From Thiobacillus sp. (GTDB lineage: Bacteria; Pseudomonadota; Gammaproteobacteria; Burkholderiales; Thiobacillaceae): DNA of 10,000 bases. Within the stretch, counting starts at the first letter, position 1. The number at the start of each line of letters is the position of its first letter. Shown here piece by piece: positions 1-7,163 of this stretch. The position numbers and the translations under genes were made by a program. Under the pieces are notes generated by a model. The model saw nothing but the letters and a program-made list of their open reading frames with translations, was not told where the DNA came from and did no database searches. The stretch spans positions 1 through 10,000 of the forward strand of contig JAIWOL010000010.1 of assembly GCA_020216925.1 (NCBI GenBank). Reading direction: 5' to 3'.

Positions 1-4
1 ATCG

Positions 5-87
5 GTGAGGAGTGAGGCGTGAGGGGTGAGGCGAAAAAGCCCGCCCCACGCTGGCCCGCTCCTCACGCCTAACCCCTCACGCCTCAC
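5..87. repeat. Inverted pair of GTGAGGN heptamer arrays before gcvPA
   Basis: Four tandem copies of the 7-mer GTGAGGN occupy 5-32. Four copies of its complement (NCCTCAC, one of them with TAAC in place of TCAC) occupy 60-87. Read as an inverted repeat, 12-33 pairs with 66-87 over 22 bases with one mismatch, across a 32-base loop. In RNA this would be a strong hairpin that ends only 7 bases before the gcvPA ATG. The unit carries G/C-only variation at its seventh base, as in short intergenic repeat families of GC-rich betaproteobacteria (from memory). The structure is seen directly in the sequence. A role as a terminator, attenuator or simple selfish repeat is not shown. Confidence 0.85.
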
Positions 88-94
88 GCCCACC

Positions 95-1465
95 ATGCCC
101 TTTATTCCCCACACCCCCGACGACGTCACCGCCATGCTCGGCACCATCGGTGCGGCCAGTATCGACGCGCTGTTCGACGAAATCCCGCCCGCGCTCAAGT
201 CCGGCAAATTGAAGCACGTGCCCGAAGGCGCGCCCGAAATGGCCGTTGCCCGCCTCATGCACGAGCGCGCCGCTCTAGATGGTTTCTGGTCCAACTTCAT
301 CGGCGCGGGCGTGTACGAGCACCACATCCCGGCCGCGATCTGGCAGATCACCACGCGCGGCGAGTTCTACTCGGCCTACACCCCGTATCAGGCCGAAGCG
401 AGCCAGGGCACGCTCCAGCTCATCTACGAATACCAGACCATGATGACCCGGCTCACCGGGCTCGACGCGTCGAACGCCTCGTTGTACGACGGCGCGTCCG
501 CGCTGGCCGAAGCCGTGCTCATGGCCGTGCGCGCGCACAAATCCTCGCGCCGCGTGCTGATGCCCAAAACCGTGCACCCGACCTACCGCAAGGTCGTGCT
601 CACCACGGTCAAGAATCAGGGCATCGAGCTGGTTGAACTGGATTACGACCCCGCCACCGGCATGACGGTGCTGCCCGCCGATCCGGGCGCGTTCGCCGGG
701 CTCGTCATCCCGCAGCCCAACTTCTTCGGCGTGCTCGAAGACGTCCACGCCCTGACCGACTGGGCGCACGCGCACCGTGCCATGGCGATTGCGCTGGTCA
801 ACCCGACCACGCTCGCCGTGCTCGAAGCGCCGGGGCAATGGGGCGGCAGTAATAATCAAATCACCGGCGCCGACATCGCCTGCGGCGAAGGCCAGCCGCT
901 CGGCGCGCCGATGGCGTCGGGCGGGCCGTACTTCGGCTTCATGTGCTGCCGTCAGGAGTTCGTCCGCCAGATGCCGGGGCGCATCGTCGGCCGCACCGTC
1001 GATCTCGACGGCAAACCCGGCTTCTCGCTCACCCTGCAAGCGCGCGAACAACACATCCGCCGCTCCAAAGCCACGTCCAACATCTGCACCAACCAGGGGC
1101 TGGTCGTCACCGCCGCGACGCAATACCTGTCGCTGCTCGGCCCCGCCGGTCTCGCCAAAGTCGCGGCCGCGTCGCACGCCAACACGGTGGCGCTTGCCGA
1201 CAAGCTCTGCGCGATTCCCGGCGTGCAGCGCGCGTTTTCGAGCCCCTACTTCCACGAAGTCGTGCTGCAACTCGACCGCAAGGTGGCGGATGTGCTGCGC
1301 GCGCTGCGCGCCCAGGGCATCCTCGGCGGGTTCGATTTATCGGCCAGCTACCCTGAGCTTGGCAACGCGATTCTGGTGTGCGCGACTGAAACCAAGACCG
1401 CCGCCGACCTCGACGCATACGCCAGCCAGCTCGCGCGCATCCTCTCCGCCGCCACGCCACGCTGA
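95..1465 (+). CDS. gcvPA: Glycine dehydrogenase (decarboxylating) subunit 1, P-protein alpha half
   Basis: This is the N-terminal half of the two-subunit P-protein of the glycine cleavage system. The heterotetrameric P-protein decarboxylates glycine through pyridoxal phosphate and passes the aminomethyl group to the lipoyl arm of GcvH, in the cytosol. The product is 456 aa, the normal size for GcvPA (about 450). It begins [15 protein letters not shown], and the conserved stretches [14 protein letters not shown], a G-rich block near [17 protein letters not shown] and [13 protein letters not shown] are all present. The PLP lysine is in the partner subunit, as is usual for the split form. ATG 95 is chosen because family members start at MPFIPHT. 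An upstream in-frame GTG at 26 would translate the heptamer repeat and is unlikely. No Shine-Dalgarno is visible before ATG 95. gcvT and gcvH are not in the window and may lie upstream. gcvPB is 940 bases downstream, beyond two unrelated genes. Confidence 0.96.
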   Translation: MPFIPHTPDDVTAMLGTIGAASIDALFDEIPPALKSGKLKHVPEGAPEMAVARLMHERAALDGFWSNFIGAGVYEHHIPAAIWQITTRGEFYSAYTPYQAEASQGTLQLIYEYQTMMTRLTGLDASNASLYDGASALAEAVLMAVRAHKSSRRVLMPKTVHPTYRKVVLTTVKNQGIELVELDYDPATGMTVLPADPGAFAGLVIPQPNFFGVLEDVHALTDWAHAHRAMAIALVNPTTLAVLEAPGQWGGSNNQITGADIACGEGQPLGAPMASGGPYFGFMCCRQEFVRQMPGRIVGRTVDLDGKPGFSLTLQAREQHIRRSKATSNICTNQGLVVTAATQYLSLLGPAGLAKVAAASHANTVALADKLCAIPGVQRAFSSPYFHEVVLQLDRKVADVLRALRAQGILGGFDLSASYPELGNAILVCATETKTAADLDAYASQLARILSAATPR

Positions 1466-1494
1466 TTGATACCGCCCAAACCTGAAAGCCCGCC

Positions 1495-1770
1495 ATGAGC
1501 AGCATTCCCCGCGACAAAGCGTTTTACGAACTCGCCGACGAACACATCACGCTGTGCAATACGCACATGGACAAGGCCCAGCCGGCCAAGGTCGGCGCCG
1601 CCATGCTCTTTGCCGCTTCGCGGTTCAATGCCTTCGTGATCATGGCGGCGAGCGAGAACAAGGCGGAAATGCTCGCGCAAAAAGAAGCCGCCATCGCGTA
1701 TTTCCTCAATGAATACGAAACGAACCTGCGCGAGAATATCGACGAGCATTTGAAGCGTTACCAGAACTGA
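1495..1770 (+). CDS. DUF3144 family protein
   Basis: A small cytosolic protein of 91 aa with no signal peptide or membrane segment. The pattern [13 protein letters not shown], then [22 protein letters not shown], then an acidic helical tail ([20 protein letters not shown]) matches DUF3144 as I remember it. That family comprises short all-helical proteins of Proteobacteria with no established function. The single Cys (residue 21) is not in a recognisable redox motif. The gene begins 29 bases after the gcvPA stop, with only a weak GAAAG ribosome site, so it is probably co-transcribed with gcvPA. A terminator-like hairpin starts at the last base of its stop codon. Family assignment is fairly confident; function is unknown. 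Confidence 0.85.
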   Translation: MSSIPRDKAFYELADEHITLCNTHMDKAQPAKVGAAMLFAASRFNAFVIMAASENKAEMLAQKEAAIAYFLNEYETNLRENIDEHLKRYQN

Positions 1771-1790
1771 ACGGGCATTCCCGTTTCTTT
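1770..1790 (+). terminator. Short rho-independent terminator candidate between the DUF3144 gene and tpx
   Basis: A 6-bp stem (AACGGG at 1770-1775, CCCGTT at 1780-1785) closes a CATT loop and runs into the T-rich tract TTTCTTT (1784-1790). The stem is short, so termination may be partial. Its place directly after the DUF3144 stop codon and before the ribosome site of tpx fits an end of the gcvPA-DUF3144 transcript, or an attenuator within a longer one. Confidence 0.55.
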
Positions 1791-1803
1791 GCAGTGAACA
1801 TTC

Positions 1804-1810
1804 AAGGAGA
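1804..1810 (+). promoter_or_regulatory. Strong Shine-Dalgarno for tpx
   Basis: AAGGAGA lies 6 bases before the tpx ATG. It is the clearest Shine-Dalgarno on the left side of the window and contrasts with the poor sites before gcvPA and gcvPB, consistent with high expression of the peroxidase. Confidence 0.8.
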
Positions 1811-1816
1811 AACATC

Positions 1817-2308
1817 ATGGCAGTGACTCTAGGCGGCAACCCCATCGACGTGGCCGGCACCTTCCCCAAGGTGGGCGATACCGCGCCCGACTTCAAACTG
1901 GCAAACAAGGATTTGGCCGATGTTTCGCTGGCCGACTTTGCCGGCAAGAAGAAAATCCTCAACATCGTGCCGAGCCTCGACACGCCGGTGTGCGCCATCT
2001 CGACCAAAAAATTCAACGACGCCGCGTCCGACAAGGTGGCCGTGATCGTGATTTCCGCCGATCTGCCGTTCGCGCAAAGCCGCTTCTGCGGTGCCGAAGC
2101 GCCCAGCGTGACCACGCTCTCGACCCTGCGCGGCGGCGCCGAATTCAAGCGCGCGTACGGCGTGGACATCACCTCCGGCCCGCTCGCTGGCGTCACTGCG
2201 CGCGCCGTCGTCGTGCTCGATGAAGCCAACAAAGTCATCCACGCCGAGCTGGTGCCGGAAATCAAGCAGGAACCGGATTACGACGCGGCGCTGGCCGTAT
2301 TGAAATAA
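1817..2308 (+). CDS. tpx: Thiol peroxidase (atypical 2-Cys peroxiredoxin)
   Basis: Tpx reduces hydrogen peroxide and, preferentially, alkyl hydroperoxides, using thioredoxin as electron donor. The E. coli enzyme is periplasm-associated in older work but has no signal peptide; none is seen here either. The product is 163 aa, against 168 in E. coli. The peroxidatic cysteine is C59 in [11 protein letters not shown] and the resolving cysteine is C91 in the signature [15 protein letters not shown]129 ([12 protein letters not shown]) matches the active-site arginine. The C-terminus [12 protein letters not shown] is nearly identical to the E. coli end. The start at 1817 has an AAGGAGA ribosome site. 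The gene sits between gcvPA and gcvPB although it has no metabolic link to glycine cleavage. The hairpin at 1770-1790 upstream suggests its own promoter, which would lie inside the DUF3144 gene; none is assigned. Confidence 0.97.
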   Translation: MAVTLGGNPIDVAGTFPKVGDTAPDFKLANKDLADVSLADFAGKKKILNIVPSLDTPVCAISTKKFNDAASDKVAVIVISADLPFAQSRFCGAEAPSVTTLSTLRGGAEFKRAYGVDITSGPLAGVTARAVVVLDEANKVIHAELVPEIKQEPDYDAALAVLK

Positions 2309-2317
2309 CCGACGCTC

Positions 2318-2395
2318 CCCCCACCGAGACACCGCGAACCCCGCACGGCGCCTGAACGTTTTTCTCTGTGTCTCTGTGGTTGATGATTTTTTTCT
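2318..2395. repeat. Degenerate palindromic repeat of the dispersed 'NHRDTEKR' type
   Basis: The right arm (2363-2382) contains CTCTGTGTCTCTGTGGTT. The left arm (2318-2337, with CACCGAGACACCGCGA) is its inverted complement at 15 of 20 positions, with a 25-base centre. A T-run follows at 2387-2393. The complement of the right arm, ACCACAGAGACACAGAG, is a short repeat found dispersed in intergenic DNA of many unrelated bacteria. It is often mistranslated as peptides of the NHRDTEK or TTETQR type, and both peptide strings appear here in minus-strand frames (INHRDTEKN and TTETQRK). The element fills most of the gap between tpx and gcvPB. The hairpin plus T-run might end the tpx transcript. The family link is from memory; the palindrome is seen directly. 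Confidence 0.75.
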
Positions 2396-2405
2396 GACTA
2401 CGTCC

Positions 2406-3857
2406 ATGCTCATCTTCGACCACTCCCGCCCCGGCCGTACCGCCACCGCTCAACTGCCTGCCGCTGGCGGCAGCCTCGCTGACATTCCCGCCGCGTTCCG
2501 CCGTAAGACCGCGCCGGGATTGCCGGAGGTGTCCGAGCTCGACGTGGTGCGCCATTACACGCGGCTTTCGCAAAAGAATTTTTCCATCGACACGCAGTTC
2601 TATCCGCTGGGCTCGTGCACGATGAAATACAACCCGCGTGCGTGCAACTCGCTGGCGATGCTGCCGCAGTTTCTCGCGCGCCACCCCGCCGCGCCCGACG
2701 AAACCGGGCAGGGTTTTCTTGCCTGCATGTTCGAATTGCAGGAAATGCTCAAGGACGTGACCGGCATGGCCGGCGTGTCGATGGCGCCGATGGCCGGCGC
2801 GCACGGCGAATTCGCCGGCGTGGCGATGATCCGCGCGTATCACGACGCGCGCGGCGACACGGCGCGGCGCGAAATCATCGTCCCCGACGCGGCGCACGGC
2901 ACCAACCCGGCGACCGCCGTGATGTGCGGCTATGTGGTCCGCGAAATCCCGACCGACGCCAACGGCGCGGTGGACATCGACGCCCTCCGCGCCGCCGTCG
3001 GCCCGCAGACCGCCGGGCTCATGCTCACCAACCCGTCGACGCTCGGCGTGTTCGAAAAACGCATTGTGGACATCCTCAAGATCGTCCACGACGCGGGCGG
3101 CCTCGCCTATTACGACGGCGCGAACCTGAACGCCATCCTTGGCTACGTGCGCCCCGGCGACATGGGTTTCGACGTGATCCACATGAACCTGCACAAGACC
3201 TTTTCCACCCCGCACGGCGGCGGTGGCCCCGGCGCCGGCCCGGTCGGCGTCGCCGAGCGGCTGCTGCCCTTCATGCCGATTCCGCTGGTGCTGAACGACA
3301 ACGGTTTTTATCGCCTGGCGGGTGAAGCCGACCTGCCGCAGAGCATCGGCCGCATGAGCGCGAACATGGGCAACGCGGGCGTCCTGATGCGCGCCTACGT
3401 CTACGCGCGCCTCCTGGGACGCGAAGGCATGCACCGCGTCGCCGAATACGCCACGCTCAACGCCAACTACGTCATGGCGCGCCTTGCCGACGCGGGCTTC
3501 GAGCTCGCCTACCCCGAGCGTCGCGCCAGCCACGAATTCATCGTCACGCTGAAAAAGCTCAAGGACGCGACCGGCGTCACCGCGATGGACTTCGCCAAAC
3601 GCCTGCTCGACTACGGCTACCACGCGCCGACGACTTATTTCCCGTTGCTCGTGCCGGAATGTCTGTTGATCGAACCGACCGAAACCGAATCGCGCGAAAC
3701 GCTCGACGGCTTCATCGACGCCATGGCCAAGATCAAACACGAAGCCGAAACCAACCCTGATCTGGTGAAAGGCGCGCCGTACACGCTGCCGGTGCGGCGG
3801 CTCGACGACGTCAAAGCCGCGCGCGAACTCGATCTGGCGTACAAGCCCGCGGCATGA
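2406..3857 (+). CDS. gcvPB: Glycine dehydrogenase (decarboxylating) subunit 2, P-protein beta half
   Basis: This is the C-terminal, PLP-binding half of the split P-protein, which works with GcvPA. The product is 483 aa (family about 480-500). It opens [10 protein letters not shown] and carries [14 protein letters not shown] (about 66-78), [22 protein letters not shown] and DGANLNAI. The PLP motif [18 protein letters not shown] has the Schiff-base lysine at K264. ATG 2406 is chosen because homologues start MLIFD. The in-frame GTG at 2376 would translate part of the dispersed repeat and is rejected. No Shine-Dalgarno is visible; the 20 bases before the start are T-rich and then ACTACGTCC. The gene follows tpx by 97 bases and its stop overlaps the dgkA start, so these two are translationally coupled. 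Confidence 0.97.
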   Translation: MLIFDHSRPGRTATAQLPAAGGSLADIPAAFRRKTAPGLPEVSELDVVRHYTRLSQKNFSIDTQFYPLGSCTMKYNPRACNSLAMLPQFLARHPAAPDETGQGFLACMFELQEMLKDVTGMAGVSMAPMAGAHGEFAGVAMIRAYHDARGDTARREIIVPDAAHGTNPATAVMCGYVVREIPTDANGAVDIDALRAAVGPQTAGLMLTNPSTLGVFEKRIVDILKIVHDAGGLAYYDGANLNAILGYVRPGDMGFDVIHMNLHKTFSTPHGGGGPGAGPVGVAERLLPFMPIPLVLNDNGFYRLAGEADLPQSIGRMSANMGNAGVLMRAYVYARLLGREGMHRVAEYATLNANYVMARLADAGFELAYPERRASHEFIVTLKKLKDATGVTAMDFAKRLLDYGYHAPTTYFPLLVPECLLIEPTETESRETLDGFIDAMAKIKHEAETNPDLVKGAPYTLPVRRLDDVKAARELDLAYKPAA

Positions 3858-4249
3858 ACGCGCCTATCCCGCCCGAAGGCCAGGAAAGCCCCTTCAAGGG
3901 CAAGACCGGCATCAGACGTTTGATCAACGCGGCAGGCTATTCCGCTGATGGCTTCAAGGCCGCCTACCGGCACGAGGATGCGTTCCGTCAGGAAATTCAC
4001 CTCGTGCTCGTATTGATTCCGCTTGCGCTCTGGCTGGGCGATACCGGCATCGAACGCGCGCTGATGATTGGATCGCTGTTGCTGGTCTTGATCGTTGAAC
4101 TGCTCAATTCCGCCGTCGAGGCGGCGGTGGACCGCATCTCGCTCGACCGCCACCACCTCATCAAGCGCGCCAAGGACATGGGCAGCGCCGCCGTGCTGAT
4201 GGCATTGATCAACGTCGTGGTGGTCTGGGCCCTGATGATTTTTGGCTGA
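3854..4249 (+). CDS. dgkA: Diacylglycerol kinase (DgkA family)
   Basis: A small inner-membrane enzyme that phosphorylates diacylglycerol to phosphatidate, recycling the diacylglycerol released by periplasmic glucan or other phospholipid head-group transfer. The product is 131 aa (E. coli 121), with a slightly longer hydrophilic N-terminus. An amphipathic start ([27 protein letters not shown]) is followed by membrane helices at about 49-62, 68-92 and 110-129. The catalytic region is [14 protein letters not shown], with E82, N85 and E89 matching E69, N72 and E76 of E. coli. [10 protein letters not shown] follows, with K107 and D108 matching K94 and D95. E41 matches E28. ATG 3854 overlaps the gcvPB TGA in an ATGA junction, which argues for coupled translation. 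No ribosome site other than coupling is evident. Assignment to DgkA is very secure; the pairing with gcvPB looks incidental. Confidence 0.96.
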   Translation: MNAPIPPEGQESPFKGKTGIRRLINAAGYSADGFKAAYRHEDAFRQEIHLVLVLIPLALWLGDTGIERALMIGSLLLVLIVELLNSAVEAAVDRISLDRHHLIKRAKDMGSAAVLMALINVVVVWALMIFG

Positions 4250-4356
4250 TATCTGCCCGCGCCGGCATCAAAAAACGTGCCAATCTTCCTGCTGCACGCT
4301 AAAGTTAGCCGCAAAATAGCCGGAATGACAGGCGTGTCACTCAATTCCAGAGCCGC
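4250..4356. other. Intergenic gap, dgkA to fimV-like gene
   Basis: This 107-base stretch has lower GC content than the flanking genes. It contains an A6 run (4270-4275) and a small inverted repeat TGACA-GGCG-TGTCA (4326-4339), 17 bases before the next start codon. No convincing -35/-10 pair or T-tailed terminator is visible. The TGACA repeat could be an operator half-site pair, but this is a guess. Confidence 0.4.
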
Positions 4357-5862
4357 GTGAAACGCTCCACACTCGTTATCCTTGCAAGCCTTTGCCCGGC
4401 AGGTGCCGCGCACGCGCTCGGTCTGGGCGAGGTGAGCGTGCGATCGAGTCTCGGCCAGCCTTTGCATGCCGTGGTGGATCTGATCGACGTGCCGTCTGCG
4501 CTGGACAGCGATTGCTTCCGGCTGTCGCCCGCCAGTGTCGCCGCCCCCGCCCCCGCCGACGCCAGGCTCACCCTCGTCCGGGTCGATGGCCGGACTACCC
4601 TGCACATCCGCACGCCCGGCAGCCTGTACGATCCGGTCGTCCAGTTCGTGCTGGGCGCGGATTGCGACGTGCGCATGCAGCGGGAATATGCGCTGTTGCT
4701 GGATCCGCCCGTCGTCGCCCCCGCCGCCGGCGCCCCCCTGGCCGCCGCGGCGCCTGTCAGCACGGCGCCGCGTGCGCCGGTGCCCGAGACCACGCGGGCA
4801 AAAGTGCGCGCAGACAAACCCGCCGCCCAGGTCAAGCGGGCGGCGCCGCCCACCGATGCGGCCCCGCGACTCGTCCTGTCGGGCAAGCGCCATTTTGCCG
4901 CTCGCCCAGAGTCAGGCTTTGCGCTGCAACTCGACACCACCCTGCCGGACCCGGCTCGCATCGGTCAGCCCGGCGAGACGCTGACGCCCACCGAACTCTC
5001 GGACGAGAACACAGCGCTCACCCGCAAGCTTGCGCACCTCGAAACGCAGTTGAGCGAACTGCGCCAGCGCAATGTCGAACTGGAAGCCAGGGCCGCAACA
5101 ACAGTCCGCCCGCCCGTCTCGCCAGCCCCCTCGCCTGCTGCTCCGCGCTGGCCGCTGGCGCTGCTGCTGTTAGGGCTGCTGGCCGGCATCGCTGCGGGGG
5201 TGATCTGGCTGCGCCGGCGCGCGCGGACACCGGCGGCGTCCCCGCTGAGGATGCACTCCGCAACCCAGCCGGTCGATGCCAGTCTGGCCATGCCGGACAT
5301 CGAGCGCATGGACGACGATCCGCATGTCGCGGACGCAACGCCGCCCCGCATGGCGGAGCGCGCGCCCGCAGCAGCGCGTGAGGAAGGCACCGAGGTCAAG
5401 GAAGACATCCTCGATCAGGCGGAAGTGTTCATGGCCCACGGCCACGGCGATTTCGCCATCCATCTGTTGCAGGAACACCTGCGCGCGGAGCCGACGGAAT
5501 CACCCGTTCCCTGGCTGTTGCTGCTCGATCTGCAACACCGCGCCGGCGACACCGAAGGCTACGCCGCCACCAGCGCGGCGTGCCGGCGCTATTTCAACAT
5601 CAATCTCTCGGGCCATCCCATATCCCAGGATGGCAACGATCCGGGGCCGGGCCTGGAAGCCTATCCCCACTTGCTGAACAAACTGGTGGCGGTGTGGCAT
5701 ACCCCGGATGTGGATGGCTTCCTCAACGAGCTCATCTACGATGACCGGGGCGGGACGCGCATGGGTTTCGAACCCGGGGCCTATCGCGACATCCTGCTGC
5801 TGCGGGATATCTCCATGCAATCGCAATACCCCCGGCCAGGCCCGGTGAGCGCGGCGGCTTAA
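4357..5862 (+). CDS. FimV-like inner-membrane protein (compact form)
   Basis: FimV proteins are polar inner-membrane hubs for type IV pilus assembly, secretion and cell polarity. The 501-aa product starts with a signal peptide (1-20, cut likely after AAHA). The FimV N-terminal domain begins LGLGEVSVRSSLGQPLHAVVDL and runs to about residue 115. A proline/alanine-rich linker and a coiled coil (about 216-245, DENTALTRKLAHLETQL) follow. One membrane helix starts at W265 (LALLLLGLLAGIAAGVIW) with an RRRAR stop-transfer. An acidic linker leads to a C-terminal helical domain (about 345-495) with AEVFMAHGHGDFAIHLLQEHL and PYHLL-like and FEPGAYRDILLLRDI segments, as in FimV/TPR-like domains. Typical FimV is 700 aa or longer with a LysM domain; I see no LysM here. 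The start is GTG 4357 with a weak CAGAG ribosome site. No other pilus genes are nearby. Family is fairly sure; a role in pili is inferred. Confidence 0.82.
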   Translation: MKRSTLVILASLCPAGAAHALGLGEVSVRSSLGQPLHAVVDLIDVPSALDSDCFRLSPASVAAPAPADARLTLVRVDGRTTLHIRTPGSLYDPVVQFVLGADCDVRMQREYALLLDPPVVAPAAGAPLAAAAPVSTAPRAPVPETTRAKVRADKPAAQVKRAAPPTDAAPRLVLSGKRHFAARPESGFALQLDTTLPDPARIGQPGETLTPTELSDENTALTRKLAHLETQLSELRQRNVELEARAATTVRPPVSPAPSPAAPRWPLALLLLGLLAGIAAGVIWLRRRARTPAASPLRMHSATQPVDASLAMPDIERMDDDPHVADATPPRMAERAPAAAREEGTEVKEDILDQAEVFMAHGHGDFAIHLLQEHLRAEPTESPVPWLLLLDLQHRAGDTEGYAATSAACRRYFNINLSGHPISQDGNDPGPGLEAYPHLLNKLVAVWHTPDVDGFLNELIYDDRGGTRMGFEPGAYRDILLLRDISMQSQYPRPGPVSAAA

Positions 5863-5900
5863 TCCAAACGTCACATTCGCTTCATCGGCCTGTCGCATAG

Positions 5901-5919
5901 TGCGCGCAAGCTGCGCGCA
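5901..5919 (+). promoter_or_regulatory. Perfect hairpin ending on the glycosyltransferase start codon
   Basis: TGCGCGCA occurs at 5901-5908 and again at 5912-5919, separated by AGC. The 8-mer is its own complement, so the pair forms an 8-bp, mostly GC stem with a 3-base loop. The last base of the stem is the A of the ATG at 5919. No Shine-Dalgarno is present between 5880 and 5919. The fold could hinder translation initiation or act as a protein-binding site; either is inference. Confidence 0.6.
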
Positions 5920-7154
5920 TGGACGCTGCCGACTTCACCTGCCAGACTCTGCCGCCGAAGCGTGCACAGCTGCGCATCGCCGTGGTGACCGAAACCTATC
6001 CACCCGAAGTGAATGGCGTGGCGATGACGCTTGGCCGCATCGTCGACGGGCTACAGCTCCGCAATCACCAGATTCAGCTGATTCGCCCGCGCCAGCACGT
6101 GGGCGATGCCCCTGCGCCCACCGCCACTCTCACCCAGCACCTGCAGCGCGGCATCCCCCTGCCGCGTTACGAAGGGCTGAAGATGGGCCTGCCAGCCAAG
6201 ACGGCCCTGACCAAGCTGTGGACCAAGCACCGTCCCGACGTGGTTCAGATCGCTACCGAAGGCCCGCTGGGCTGGTCAGCGCTGGCCGCGGCGAACAAGT
6301 TGCGGCTGCCGATTGCGAGCGACTTCCACACCAATTTTCACAGCTACAGCAGCCACTATGGTTTTGGCCTGCTGCGGCGCGCCATCGTCGCCTACCTGCG
6401 CAAATTCCACAACAAGGCGGCGGTAACGCTGGTGCCCACTGACGGCATTCGCCGTGAACTCGAAGCCTCGGGCTACGAGAACATCGAAGTAATCGGTCGG
6501 GGCGTGGACACCCGGCTGTTCCATCCCGGCCGCCGCGATGCCAAGCTGCGCGCGCAATGGGGCGTGGACGACACCACCCCCGTGGCGCTTTACGTCGGTC
6601 GCCTCGCCGTCGAAAAAAACCTTGCGCTGGTGTTCAACGCCTACGACGCCATGCGCACGGTAACGCCCAACGCCCGCCTGGTGCTGGTAGGCGACGGCCC
6701 GGAACGCGCCGGCTGGCAGGCCAGGCGGCCCGACGCGGTTTTCTGCGGCACGCAAATCGGCGAGGCGCTGGCGGCGCATTACGCCTCCGCCGATGTGTTT
6801 CTGTTCCCCAGCCTGACCGAAACCTGGGGCAACGTCACCATCGAGGCGATGGCCTCGGGGCTCGCGGTGGTGGCTTACGACTGCGCCGCCGCCGAAGAAA
6901 TCATCCGCCACGGCGAAAATGGGCTCAAGGCGCCGCCGGGAGACAGCACGGGCTTCAAGCAACTGGCAGCCGGCATTGCTGCCGACCCGCCGCAGCAACG
7001 CCGCCTCGGTACGGCCGCCAGCGCACGCGCCGCCCAGTTGTCCTGGGATGCCATCGTCGACGGATTCGAACGCGTGCTGCTGCGTCTCGCCCAGACGCAA
7101 CCGGTTGTCGAAGCCGAACCCGACTGGCTGGCCGCGCGTTCCACACGATCCTGA
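5919..7154 (+). CDS. GT4-family glycosyltransferase (GT-B fold)
   Basis: A 411-aa glycosyltransferase with two Rossmann-like halves. The N-terminal acceptor half has TETYPPEVNGVAMTLGR (24-40, the N32-G33 turn), the LPRYEGLKMGLP region and SDFHTNFHSY (134-143). The C-terminal nucleotide-sugar half has YVGRLAVEKN (R228 and K233, phosphate contacts), LVLVGDGPE and the E-x7-E motif ETWGNVTIE (E301 and E309). This resembles the group of GDP-mannose-dependent alpha-mannosyltransferases (MgtA/PimB-like) and sulfolipid or glucolipid synthases acting on diacylglycerol or lipid acceptors. The exact sugar and acceptor cannot be told from sequence. No signal peptide or membrane helix is seen, so it likely works at the inner face of the membrane. 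The PAP2 gene starts 9 bases after its stop, indicating an operon. ATG 5919 is the only reasonable start, as similarity begins by residue 17. Confidence 0.9.
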   Translation: MDAADFTCQTLPPKRAQLRIAVVTETYPPEVNGVAMTLGRIVDGLQLRNHQIQLIRPRQHVGDAPAPTATLTQHLQRGIPLPRYEGLKMGLPAKTALTKLWTKHRPDVVQIATEGPLGWSALAAANKLRLPIASDFHTNFHSYSSHYGFGLLRRAIVAYLRKFHNKAAVTLVPTDGIRRELEASGYENIEVIGRGVDTRLFHPGRRDAKLRAQWGVDDTTPVALYVGRLAVEKNLALVFNAYDAMRTVTPNARLVLVGDGPERAGWQARRPDAVFCGTQIGEALAAHYASADVFLFPSLTETWGNVTIEAMASGLAVVAYDCAAAEEIIRHGENGLKAPPGDSTGFKQLAAGIAADPPQQRRLGTAASARAAQLSWDAIVDGFERVLLRLAQTQPVVEAEPDWLAARSTRS

Positions 7155-7163
7155 GGAGCCGCC

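Noticed and set aside
5..87. CRISPR-like or microsatellite coding array
   Set aside because: Units are 7 bases with no spacers, so it is not a CRISPR, and the array lies outside the conserved coding region.
26..94. N-terminal extension of gcvPA from GTG 26
   Set aside because: It would translate the heptamer repeat into a Pro/Arg-rich stretch not seen in GcvPA, and homologues start at MPFIPHT.
1..94. Glycine riboswitch upstream of gcvPA
   Set aside because: Only 94 bases are visible, filled by the repeat hairpin, and no aptamer-like conserved core was seen. A riboswitch could lie further upstream of the operon.
275..1270. 331-codon open frame on the minus strand over gcvPA
   Set aside because: Same shadow effect; composition is low-complexity (HGF/RRG-rich), and gcvPA on the other strand is full length and conserved.
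2376..2405. N-terminal extension of gcvPB from GTG 2376
   Set aside because: The GTG lies in the dispersed repeat, and family members start at MLIFD.
2262..3740. 492-codon open frame on the minus strand over gcvPB
   Set aside because: High-GC codon use keeps the antisense frame open. Its protein is rich in His/Val/Arg/Gly without a recognisable domain, while the plus strand encodes an unmistakable GcvPB.
4392..5381. 329-codon alternate frame inside the fimV-like gene
   Set aside because: Arg/Ala-rich +1-frame shadow; the FimV domains, signal peptide and membrane helix are all in the frame starting at 4357.
5900..6442. 180-codon plus-strand frame overlapping the glycosyltransferase start
   Set aside because: Out of frame with the conserved GT4 protein and of low-complexity composition.
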